From the NCBI GenBank assembly GCA_020310875.1, contig CM035423.1:140452723-140516722 (forward strand): a stretch of 64,000 bases of DNA, written 5' to 3'. A program made the position numbers and the translations under genes. Numbering within the stretch: the first letter of the stretch is position 1; the number at the start of each line of letters is the position of its first letter. Below the pieces are notes generated by a model. It was not told the DNA's origin and made no database searches. It saw only the letters and a program-made list of their open reading frames with translations. Origin of the DNA: Ceratopteris richardii (taxonomy: Eukaryota; Streptophyta; Polypodiopsida; Polypodiales; Pteridaceae). Below are positions 55,723 through 64,000 of this stretch, one piece after another.

Positions 55723-56094
55723 GAAGAAAAGCAGATTGAAGAAAGTGATTCGGAGATTTACCTAGAAGACTTGGAAAGACTAAAGCTATGGAAGAACAAA
55801 GGAAAAGCAAAGAAGGATGCTACATATGGACCCGAGAGCTCACATCAACCACTTAGAAGGTCTTCAAGGGAGAAGAAGAAACCAGAGAGGTTTGGTTATG
55901 ATACTTCTTTGGTCACCAAGCACTCAATCTACATTGCAAAAGATTCAACCAATGAAGAGCCTACCACATTCGAAGAAGCACAAAGCAAGAAAGCTTGGAG
56001 AGATGCAATGGATGAAGAAATGGAAGCCTTGAAGGAGAATGACACTTGGGAGCTTGTACCTAACAAGCCATCTATGAAGGTAATTGGATCTTGA
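55718..56094 (+). pseudogene. Pol fragment just before RT
   Basis: An acidic linker, then SSREKKKPERFGYDTSLVTK and AWRDAMDEEMEALKENDTW, closing at a TGA at 56092. The TGA replaces the Arg of the conserved GSRWIYK motif, a single CGA-to-TGA type change. Without it the frame would join the RT downstream. Confidence 0.9.
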
Positions 56095-57489
56095 TGGATA
56101 TACAAAATCAAGAGGAATCCAGATGGAAGTATAAATAGACACAAAGCAAGGTTAGTTGCTAAAGGGTTTGCTCAAACCCATGGTATTGATTATGAGGAGA
56201 ATTTCTCTCCTATTGCAAAAATGCCTACAATTAGGGTTCTCATAAGTCTTGGTGCATCTAGAAATTGGAATCTCTATCAACTTGATGTAAAGAATGCTTT
56301 CTTGAATGGATGGATTTCTGAGGAAGTGTATATGGCACAACCTCCTAGATATGAGGATGCACATCATCCTAACTATGTATGCAAACTAAAGAAAGCTTTG
56401 TATGGATTGAAGCAAGCTCCAAGAGCTTGGAATTTCAGATTGGTGACTTATTTGCAGGACCAAGGATTCAAAGCTAGCAAGGCGGATACCTCTTTGTTCA
56501 TAAAGAGGAATGGATATGAAGTGATCTATTTATGTGTGTATGTTGATGATACTATTATCACAGGCAATGATCTTGAAGGAATCAAACAGGTAAAGAGTCA
56601 AATGAAGGAGGAGTTCAAAATAAGTGACCTCGGACCACTCACTTATTTTCTTGGATTGGAGTTGATCTACACAGATTCAGGTATATACATCACACAAAGG
56701 AAGTATGTCCATGACATGCTCGTCAAGTTCAAGATGGAAAATACCAAGTGTGCAGGTACACCTATGGAGCAAAATCATAAGCTTAGTGGTTATGAAGGAG
56801 AGCCAATTGAAGACATCACAAGCTATCAAAGCTTGGTTGGAAGTTTGAACTATGCAACACTTACAAGGGTGGATATATGCTATAGTGTTAGCATATTGAG
56901 TCACTTTATGCATAAGCCAAGAAGACCACATATGGAAGCGGCCAAGAGAGTCCTAAAGTACCTAAAGGGGACCATGAATGAAGGTTTGTTCTATTCATAT
57001 ACTTTAGATATTGAGCTAAAGGTCTACTCAGATGCAGATTGGGCCGGATCTAAAGATGATAGAAGAAGCACATCAGGGTATATATCATTTGCAGGTTCAA
57101 AAATCATTTCTTGGCCATCGAAGAAGCAACCAACCGTGGCATTATCTTCTACTGAAGCAGAATATAGAGGTTTGGCTAATGCAACTCAAGGAATCATGTG
57201 GTTAAAGTCTTTGTACACAGATCTTGGACTTCATTCTTCAACACCTCATATTTTTGGTGACAACACAAGCTCACTACATCTAGCAGCTAATCCGGTATAC
57301 CATGCTAGAACCAAGCATATTGAAGTCCACTACCATTACGTAAGGGAGAAGCTAATGAGCAAGGATATTCAACTATCCTATGTCTCTACAGATATGCAAT
57401 GTGCCGACATGTTGACTAAAGCTCTTGATGGTACAAAATTAAGTAGATTGAAGTTGATGATTGGCTTGCAAGAAATCAAGGACAATTGA
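56095..57489 (+). CDS. Copia reverse transcriptase and RNase H
   Basis: Open from the stop at 56092 to 57489. It has KIKRNPDGSINRHKARLVAK, LDVKNAFLNGW, KKALYGLKQAPRAW, YVDDTIITG (catalytic, near 56540), SLNYATLTRVDI, then RNase H with SDADWAG (near 57030), SSTEAEYRGLA and the CADMLTKALDG tail. All catalytic acids appear kept. It is closely similar to the enzyme at 13511-15427. Confidence 0.95.
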   Translation, partial: WIYKIKRNPDGSINRHKARLVAKGFAQTHGIDYEENFSPIAKMPTIRVLISLGASRNWNLYQLDVKNAFLNGWISEEVYMAQPPRYEDAHHPNYVCKLKKALYGLKQAPRAWNFRLVTYLQDQGFKASKADTSLFIKRNGYEVIYLCVYVDDTIITGNDLEGIKQVKSQMKEEFKISDLGPLTYFLGLELIYTDSGIYITQRKYVHDMLVKFKMENTKCAGTPMEQNHKLSGYEGEPIEDITSYQSLVGSLNYATLTRVDICYSVSILSHFMHKPRRPHMEAAKRVLKYLKGTMNEGLFYSYTLDIELKVYSDADWAGSKDDRRSTSGYISFAGSKIISWPSKKQPTVALSSTEAEYRGLANATQGIMWLKSLYTDLGLHSSTPHIFGDNTSSLHLAANPVYHARTKHIEVHYHYVREKLMSKDIQLSYVSTDMQCADMLTKALDGTKLSRLKLMIGLQEIKDN

Positions 57490-57531
57490 AGACTTATTTG
57501 GAGGCCAAGCATGTTAGGCTTGAGGGGGAGC

Positions 57532-58611
57532 TGTTGGTGCATTTTACCCAAGCCTACATGCTTGATATATTTGATATCATGCTCATTTGTAAGTCACATG
57601 AGTAATCATGTGAACACCTCTTGTAAAAGAGTTCATTTTTATCTGTTGTAATTGAAACAAGAAAAAGGAAAGGGATGGCTTACCTCATGCATGATATAAA
57701 AGCAATTTCGTGGCTCTAACTATCAAAACCCATGACTTTTTGAGCTGAGGGAATATCTCCTAACTTTGGGGATCACTTTTAGGTGGAGCCATTTGAATTC
57801 GAATTCAAAACTCCCTCCAAGAATAGCTATAAAAGGAGCAAGAAGGAAGAGGCGATTAGCAAGCCTTGTACGTGACCACTTCATGTCATTTTTTAGAGAT
57901 TGAAGAGCTTAATCCATAGCTCTATCATTCTACTCCCATTGTGCAAAGATTCATTGCCAATGTGGTTGTAATCATATATGAATTTATACATTTATCATCA
58001 TTCACTTCTCTGTTTTGTTCTCTGCTATACTCACTCAGAGTAGTACCTTCAGAAGGTCATATCTCGAGTTCTATTGATCCTTTTTCAATTATTTAATGTG
58101 CGTTGGATAGCTCTTATTGTCTAGTTTTTGCATACCAATTTTTCAAGGTCATTGGATTTATAGTTTTGGAGATATCTGCATTTTACTGCTGACTGGTCTA
58201 TCTCTGCAGAGCCCCGAGAATGGTGGGCATGTTCCAGAAATTGATAAATCTTGTTCTCAGTGCTCAGTCCATCATTTGAAGTGTTTTAACTTGGATTGGG
58301 AAGCTTGCTAATTCTATTTGCTATGCCCAAACGGAAGTTCTCTAATTCCTACCAGGTTGAGAGCACTGTTCATTTTTTCTAGCAGGTGTATGTCCAAAAA
58401 TAGCAAGTTTTGGGAGCTAGTCATTTCGCAACTAGTCTGTCTTGACTTAAACTTTTGGGATACATGTTCCAAAGTACTTGGCTGATATTTTGGTGGATTT
58501 AGGAAGCTTAAAGGGTCTACTAATCAACTCTGAAGTCGCATTTGGCTGGTGTGAAGCTGGTTGTAGCAGCACCTACTCATCTTTGGATTGCATCCACCAT
58601 CTCTCTTCACA
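57532..58611 (+). repeat. Right LTR of the copia at 54042
   Basis: 1080 bases, TGTTGGTGCA... to ...CTTCACA, preceded by GAGGGGGAGC and followed by TAAAT. Confidence 0.95.
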
Positions 58612-58616
58612 TAAAT

Positions 58617-59121
58617 GTCACGACACTCAACCGCGGGAAATCACGACACCTAAATGTCGCGACACTCAACCGCGGGAAATCATGAAACCTAGATTTTTTG
58701 GAGTCCAAATTCAAATTTTTTTGCAAATATGAGTGCCTTGTGTCCTCCTTGTCACTCCTATCTTCTTGTAGATGCAAAATCTCTCTTGAAACCCGTGATA
58801 CCACACTCATGACACTTGGCACAGGTCTTTTCATGTTCGGGACCGTTCACTCAATTTTTGGGTATATTGAGGTGTATTTCTTCAGCGTTTCCATTTTGCA
58901 CCCTCTCTAAGGTTCTTTCTCACAACCACAAGTGAAAACGACGTGAATGTTTGGGCAAAGACTGAAAAAATCAGAGAAAATGAGGGTGGGAGAAGATGGT
59001 GATGATGATGAAGATGAAGGAGAAGAAAAACTCAGAAACTGAACTGAATATGGTGATTTTTTTACCTTCCAACATCGCTACTCTACTCCTTACCGTCACA
59101 CGCTCATCCTCCAAGCTCTCT
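58617..59121 (-). repeat. Gypsy leader, right part, with remaining tandem units
   Basis: 58617-58690 holds two units containing GACACTCAACCGCGGGAAAT, the continuation of the array at 53440-54041. The rest, up to the primer site, is leader DNA without a recognised frame. A GATGATGATGA run lies near 58998. Confidence 0.75.
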
Positions 59122-59139
59122 CCCCGGCAACGGTGCCAA
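59122..59139 (-). promoter_or_regulatory. Primer binding site, tRNA-Asp-like
   Basis: In element sense it reads TGGCACCGTTGCCGGGG, one mismatch from the site complementary to the 3' end of plant tRNA-Asp (TGGCGCCGTTGCCGGGG), used by several plant gypsy lineages. Confidence 0.85.
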
Positions 59140-59145
59140 ATTTGG

Positions 59146-59749
59146 TATCACTCTAGCACAATGGCAAGTACCAACATGAGGAGCTTCACCTCATAAATGT
59201 GAATCCGTGGAGACGTGAGGACCGGTATGAAGACGGTGAGCAAGTGATGGCACAAGTGTGTGAGTGAAAGCACACAAACATGCACACACATACACACACA
59301 CATGCACAAGGTAAGAGGAAAGAGTGGAACAATGGAAGATCTTTGATTACAAACGAACTCTCTTACAAAGCTGAAATCTACAACAAGCTAACCTCAAAAA
59401 TAAGCTCTCCAGCCCTTTTTATAGTTTTTTTGAGTGGTCTTGGCCCTGTCCAGAGCTAGTGTCTGGCCTAGTTAAAAATTAGGTTTCAAGGCTTATTTGG
59501 GGGCTCAAGCTTGAGGGGGACTCCTCGGCTTGAACAAAATGGAGTTGCAAAAATGAAAAATGGTATTTACAATGGTTTTTAGTGAAAAAAATCACTATTT
59601 TTATTGGGGGTTTCACTAAATCACTATTTTTATTGGGATTTCTTTTGAAAATTTGACAGGTGTTTCTTGGAGCTTCCTACTTGCTCCTTCTTGTGTGTCC
59701 ACTTCCTTGATGCGCTTCCATGCTTTGTCCTTGACCTTGGGCTTCAACA
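59146..59749 (-). repeat. 5' LTR of the gypsy element
   Basis: 604 bases, pairing with 43515-44142. The terminal base pair is altered (TATCAC instead of TGTCAC on the + strand). A stretch around AAATCACTATTTTTATTGGG is duplicated near 59590-59640. Confidence 0.9.
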
Positions 59750-59899
59750 GGCATAGACTGTGGCCACCACCCTCTTTTGATTGGTCCATCACTACTTACT
59801 CCTTAATATAAAAGGCCCATTCAGGTTTCATTTTTTCCTCTAATATACTCTCTAAAAGTTTGATTAATAGAAAGAACAATTGTACAAGTAAACACGCCT

Positions 59900-60590
59900 A
59901 GCACCCGTGGGACATCTGAAAATCCCAAGAAGCAAGGTTTGCCTAAAACTTGCTAGAAAACATTATAGAGAATGTTAATAACCCTTTCGTCCCCCTCATG
60001 GGGCCCCGCTTACTTTTAATATTCTTGCTCTTAATGACCAATGCTCTATGATGTCTAAAAGGCAGAGGCTTCTTACAATTGAAAATTCTTTTGCCCAAAA
60101 GGAAAAGATAATTTTTTATCGTCTATTCTTTAGGAGGGCTACCAGAGTTGGCGACATAGCTTTTTTTCTAGATCTTACAGAGGGTCTCACCTCTTATAGC
60201 ATTGCACAATGCTAAGGAACAAATGATTGCTTCACCCAATAATGCATGTTTTTAGCTGATTTGTCCTATAACAACATTATTCTCCCAAGGGTTTGCTATA
60301 CCAACATTGACTTGGGGCATGAAAAGAAGAGGTGTTCCAAGTCCTCATTGCCATGAAGGCATCTTTTTCACCATGGAGGGGCTCCACAAATTTTTTAGCT
60401 TTTACCTTGGTACAAATACCTTGGTGGGGAATTTGCCACATAAGAACCAATTTTTTAACATCGATGAAGGGATGCCGAAGGAATTGGGACTTGAGATCCT
60501 GCCTAAAACTCAACCAATCCAAACACCATCTCCTATTAAGTGTGACATGAAGGTCCACATTCTTCTTGAATCTTAAAATTTTATCAAGAC
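59900..60590 (-). pseudogene. LINE ORF2 C-terminal remnant, - strand
   Basis: The - strand frame 60558-60277 reads LQHPFIDVKK-like, MWQIPHQGICTKVKAKKF, EPLHGEKDAFMAMRTWNT and HAPSQCWYSK. The spacing resembles the zinc-binding tail of LINE RT proteins (expected Cys residues partly replaced). Further fragments (KNYLFLLGKRIFNCKKPLP) lie at about 60040-60130. No other LINE domain is present. Confidence 0.45.
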
Positions 60591-60629
60591 TGTTGCCATT
60601 GTGTCGTTTATGAGCTCTCTAGTTTGACT

Positions 60630-60796
60630 ATTACGAACTACATGTGTAATACTTTGGTAAACCATCTTTACCATGGTTTCTCATGTGTAGTAGTTTGGCA
60701 AACCACCTTTACCATGGTTTATCTTTTGGAGTCATGTGTGTATGAAGATAGGAGGGGACTCGGGGGCAGAAAAAGAATCAAAGGCTCCTCACTTAA
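60630..60796 (+). mobile_element. 5' leader of the right-edge LINE
   Basis: It contains two tandem copies (about 50 bases apart) of TTTGG-AAACCA-C-TTTACCATGGTTT and the GGACTCGGGGGC...CCTCACTTAAATG block shared with 520-745. It leads into the first coding frame. Confidence 0.6.
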
Positions 60797-61836
60797 ATGT
60801 CCATGTTTTGCTCTCGTGTTGTAGAGACGGATTCAGAAGGATTCACTGAAGTAAGATGTCGTAGGAAAGTTAGCCCTCGAAGATCAGCAGCAAGGAATGT
60901 TACGACCACTGCTCCTTCGAATAACATGTACTGTAACCTAGAAAAGGAGATTAATGAGGTCGACTTCCCAGGGCATAACCATTATGAAGAAGACCCTGCT
61001 GATAATATGCTTGGGTGCTCTACCAGCAAAGAAGTTTACACCACGAGTAAAGAGGAAGGCTTTACTACTAGCAATGAAGACAACCCAGATGGTGAAAGCT
61101 CCTTCCTTGGTCCTACTCTTTCAGTTTGCATGCGAAGCTTACTGCAACAAAAGTCAAAGCTTAAAGGGAAACAATCATCAGGCATGACTTGGAAGGGCCA
61201 GGGGCTGTTGCAATTGGTATTAGTCACTCCTGGTCTGGCAGATTGACATCAACTTGTGAAGATCGGAATCATCGTTGGATTGCTGCCTCTATCGGGTTCT
61301 CTAATCAATTCACTGTGGTCTCAATTTATGCCCCTAATGAAGTGGTGGATAGAATCGATACATGGGCTTCCCTTGACTTCCTCTCACATAATGTTTTGAT
61401 TTGTGGGGACTTCAACATGGTTGAGTTTCTTGAGGACCGATGGAATAACAAGGGGAAAATTATTGACGGTTGGAAGAAAGAGATATGGGATAAAATCAAG
61501 CTCCATCTCGACCTGGTCGAGGTGAAAGACATGAAGGGGTTCTCCTGGTCTAATCTCCAATTGGGGGACTCTCTGAGGAAAGCAAGACTTGACAGATGTT
61601 ACATCAATCAAAACACCATCCTCCAGTGGGGTATTCCATTGGTTTCCCGACACATGGACCTCACTATCTCGGACCACTACCCGATTAATCTTTCTTTCAA
61701 ACGGATTCCCATGTTCCAGAAAGCTCCTTGGTTTCATGCTTATCAGATATCATTTTCCCTCCCCTTTGTCTACCAAGAAATTTCTGTTGTGTGGGCGGAG
61801 GCCTTTGCCTACTGTAATGAACCGGCTAAGTGTTGA
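60797..61836 (+). pseudogene. LINE endonuclease region
   Basis: Frame 60797-61246 is a linker. Frame 61189-61836 carries an APE-like endonuclease: VVSIYAPNEVVDRIDTW, LICGDFNMVEF (Asp and Asn of the active site), SWSNLQLGDSLRKARLDRCY and ISDHYPINLSF (Asp-His pair). The N-terminal part with the first catalytic Asn/Glu lies in the shifted upstream region and is not recognisable. The frame ends at 61834. Confidence 0.85.
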
Positions 61837-61839
61837 AGA

Positions 61840-63020
61840 AGCATAGTGGAAAGGACTTGACAAATTTTGATCAGGACTCATAAGGCTATAAGAGATATCC
61901 GAAAAAAAAGAAGAGAAACGGTGTACCGGAGGTTCTCACTGCTTGAAGAAGAAGTGAACAAAGGTAACTTGCAATGCCAGCAAGGTCTTTTGAAAATCAG
62001 GGGAAGACTAAGATTCGAGGAGGAGGTTCAAAGGAGAAATCTTCAAATATTCTTCAAAGATTGGTGGGGGGGGGGGGGAAGGCCGATAAACCATTGAAAG
62101 AGATGTGTAACACCCTCAAAAGGAAACAAGCTAGGGAATCCATCCCCTTCTTGGTCGACAACAATGGGATCGAATTTACCACGGAAGTTGAGAATAGATC
62201 TATCATTGTCGAGCACTTTACCCATCTTCTCGGGGTCTCGACTCCTCTTTCCCCGCACAAACATGATTGCATGGCAACCATCTCAAGGATAGCTCAATCT
62301 AGAATTCCACAGAACATGAATTCTCTACTAGATGCTAACATTTTTGAGAAAGAAATTATCGAGGTTATTGATGCTCTTCCCAATGGAAAAAGTCTGGGTC
62401 CTAATGGCCTCACCAATGAGTTTTTCAAGTCCTTCAAGCATGTGGTGGCTACCCCGCTGCGTCTCGTGTGGAAAGAGGCTCTCTCCTTCGGTGCCCTCCC
62501 CGAGTGTCTTAATAATGGTGTCATCAAGTTAATTCACAAACGGGGAGAAAAGAACAAAATTGAAAACTGGCGGCCCATTACCATGCTCCAAACTCGATAG
62601 AAGATAATTGCCAAAGTTAACACCAACAAAATCTCTTGTCATTTAAAGTCATGGCTTTGTGAGGACCACAAAGGTTTTATCAAAGGTAGATCTATACTTA
62701 AGCAATTGTCGATACTTGGGAAGGCCTTTTGTTTGTTGAGGAGTCTGCACAAGATTTGGTACTCAATAAGATCGACTTGGACAAAGCATATGAGAGATTG
62801 GAATGGAACTTTATTCTTCAATCACTAAAAGACCTTGGATGTAGCCAAAAGTTCACGAAGATGGTTTCCACTCTTCTTGGAAAAGCTTCAATGAGAATAA
62901 ATATTAACTGTAAGCTCTCTGAGCCCATACGTTTAAAAGATCTGTCAGGAAAGGCTGCCCACTGTCTCCACTACTCTTTGCTATCACCTCGGATGGCCTC
63001 AGTTTCCTATTGAAGCATCA
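61840..63020 (+). pseudogene. LINE reverse transcriptase, fingers and palm
   Basis: Frames 61974-62600 and 62729-63013 include LPNGKSLGPNGLTNEFFK, NWRPITML, GFIKGRS and KIDLDKAYERLEW (the Asp of RT motif A is kept). A run of ten G near 62067 shifts the reading. Stops occur at 62598 and near 62690. Confidence 0.85.
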
Positions 63021-64000
63021 CATGGATGTTGGCAATCTCAAGGGTCTTTCGCTATCTCTAGATCACCACCAAATTATTGCGAGACTCTTTGCCAATGACA
63101 TGAATGCCTTTGTACATAACGATATGAATAGCATTGAGGTATTCTAGAGTTGCCTCAACACCTTTTGTGTGGTGTTAGGTTCAAAAATCAACCATGCTAA
63201 AACTTCTTTCAGAGCAATCCGTGGACCTCCACCCCAATTGTTGTTAGATCATGGGTGTCAAGTTATCCCTAGAGGTCAAGTCTTCCATCTCCTCAGTATT
63301 CTGATGGGCTTTGACATCTCAATGGACCAATCGTGGAACTGGGTGCTATCCAAACTGGATAGCAAACTAAATCATTGGAAAGGTATGCAAGTTAACTTGG
63401 CAGGGCATGCAATGGTTGTTAAGACATTTATGCTTTCTACGACTATTTACTTTATCTCATGTTGGAGACCTAAGGAGAAAGAGTTGGCCAAAGTGGAAAG
63501 AATCTGGAGAATCTTCCTATGGACTAGGGACCCCAACAGGAGGGGAATTCCCAAAATCAAATGGGAAACTTGCATTAGGTCGAAAGACTCGAGGGGCTTG
63601 GGTATATTGGATATCTCTGGGGTGGCTGACAAGTTGGCAGCAAAGTGGTTTATCAAGGCTTGGAGCAATAATGAGTCCTCTTGGGCTAAATTGATCTTCA
63701 AAAACATGAAAGAATTTACCTTAATTGGCCATCCTGGTTGGAAGGACATAGGGATCCTCACACTTTTGTTCTCCCCACACCCGGTGTCCCATAAATGCTC
63801 TAGACTTTTGTGTTCCTTATGGAAGAGTTGGATTCACGAGAATCAGTGATGAGTGGAAGTGGGCAGCTGGAATAAGACAAAATGACTCTATCTGGTTCCT
63901 GATTACTGGCATTAGGGGGGTGGAGTCTGGGAACCTCCAAACTGCTAAGCGGCTATGGAACAAGGGGTTCAAACAGTGGAAACAAGAGACCGGCTAGTGG
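63020..64000 (+). pseudogene. LINE RT thumb and C-terminal domain
   Basis: The catalytic YADD/FADD motif reads FANDMNAF near 63090, so one Asp is lost. Frame 63169-63849 follows: SKINHAKTSF, LNHWKGMQVNLAGHAMV, WKWETCIRSK-like and SRGLGILDISGV, then the - edge region WKWAAG...IWFLI to 64000. It matches 33010-33700. Confidence 0.8.

Larger units (their letters stand above)
54042..58611 (+). mobile_element. Ty1/copia inserted in the gypsy leader
   Basis: The LTRs are at 54042-55119 and 57532-58611, with TAAAT duplicated at 54037-54041 and 58612-58616. The primer site is at 55121-55132 and the polypurine tract TTGAGGGGGAGC at 57520-57531. The LTR pair is very similar (a few percent difference by eye), so the insertion is young relative to its surroundings. 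An internal deletion of about 1.9 kb removed the end of gag, the protease and integrase. It could be moved only with help from an intact relative. Confidence 0.95.
43515..59749 (-). mobile_element. Ty3/gypsy element with a 3' extra ORF
   Basis: The LTRs are at 43515-44142 and 59146-59749, with GGCAT duplicated at 43510-43514 and 59750-59754. On the - strand the order is 5' LTR, tRNA-Asp-like primer site, leader with tandem repeats, gag with CCHC knuckles, protease, RT remnant, integrase, then an open 3' ORF, the polypurine tract and the 3' LTR. The copia at 54042-58611 sits in the leader. Excluding it, the element is about 11.7 kb, within the range of large plant gypsy lineages such as Athila/Tat; the exact lineage is not determined. 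Confidence 0.95.
60797..64000 (+). mobile_element. L1-type LINE, right end beyond the window
   Basis: Leader, endonuclease region, RT and the start of the C-terminal part lie in order on the + strand. The element continues past 64000, so its 3' end and tail are not seen. Numerous shifts and stops make it inactive. Confidence 0.85.

Overview
This window looks like repeat-dense nuclear DNA of a land plant. The evidence is the mix of element types: Ty1/copia elements primed by initiator-Met tRNA, a Ty3/gypsy element primed by a tRNA-Asp-like site, an L1-type LINE, and a hAT transposon with BED and DUF659 domains. The share of old, nested LTR elements suggests a large genome, perhaps a gymnosperm, but the species cannot be fixed from the sequence. 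No intact ordinary host gene was found. I recognise one histone H3-like pseudogene, one unrecognised spliced gene remnant, and one transposase-like gene.

At 1-2642 there is poorly resolved DNA with a fragment of a LINE 5' region and a possible tRNA-derived short element. From 2643 to about 25050 lies a four-level nest of transposons, each level supported by target-site duplications or by reading frames that rejoin. An old copia (level 0: LTR 2643-2872, gag broken at 3824, resuming at 22444) is split by a second copia (level 1: 3825-22443, TSD TGGTT). Level 1 is split in its gag by a hAT transposon (level 2: about 4784-18969, TSD TCTACAATT). The hAT is split inside its transposase by a third copia (level 3: 10358-16525, TSD ATTAT). 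Without the copia the hAT would be about 8 kb. It carries a protein-kinase-like gene and a second unknown coding block on the + strand, convergent with its own transposase.

From 25050 to 35170 there are degraded pieces: a copia (about 27095-29210), an LTR-like block near 32023, a 5' fragment of a reversed level-0-family copia (LTR 32732-32960), and a LINE 3' half (about 33010-34470). A spliced, decayed gene follows at 35172-37886. It has a D...GDLK/CxxC...LHxxxRI...QGxE layout reminiscent of RNase-H-fold transposases of the RAG1/Transib kind. Next is an H3-variant/CENH3-like pseudogene with a TATA box and two in-frame TGA codons (38166-39053). Two foldback (MITE-like) hairpins follow at 39308-39426 and 39657-39794. 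A multi-exon, unrecognised gene remnant lies on the - strand at 39927-43078.

From 43515 to 59749 is a 16.2 kb gypsy element on the - strand (TSD GGCAT). It has a tandem-repeat leader, gag, a protease remnant, an RT whose catalytic core is deleted, an integrase with altered catalytic residues, and a 411-codon open 3' ORF encoding a second retropepsin-like domain. A fourth copia (54042-58611, TSD TAAAT) sits in its leader repeats. The window ends in a LINE 3' remnant on the - strand (about 59900-60590) and an L1-type LINE on the + strand (about 60630 to the right edge).
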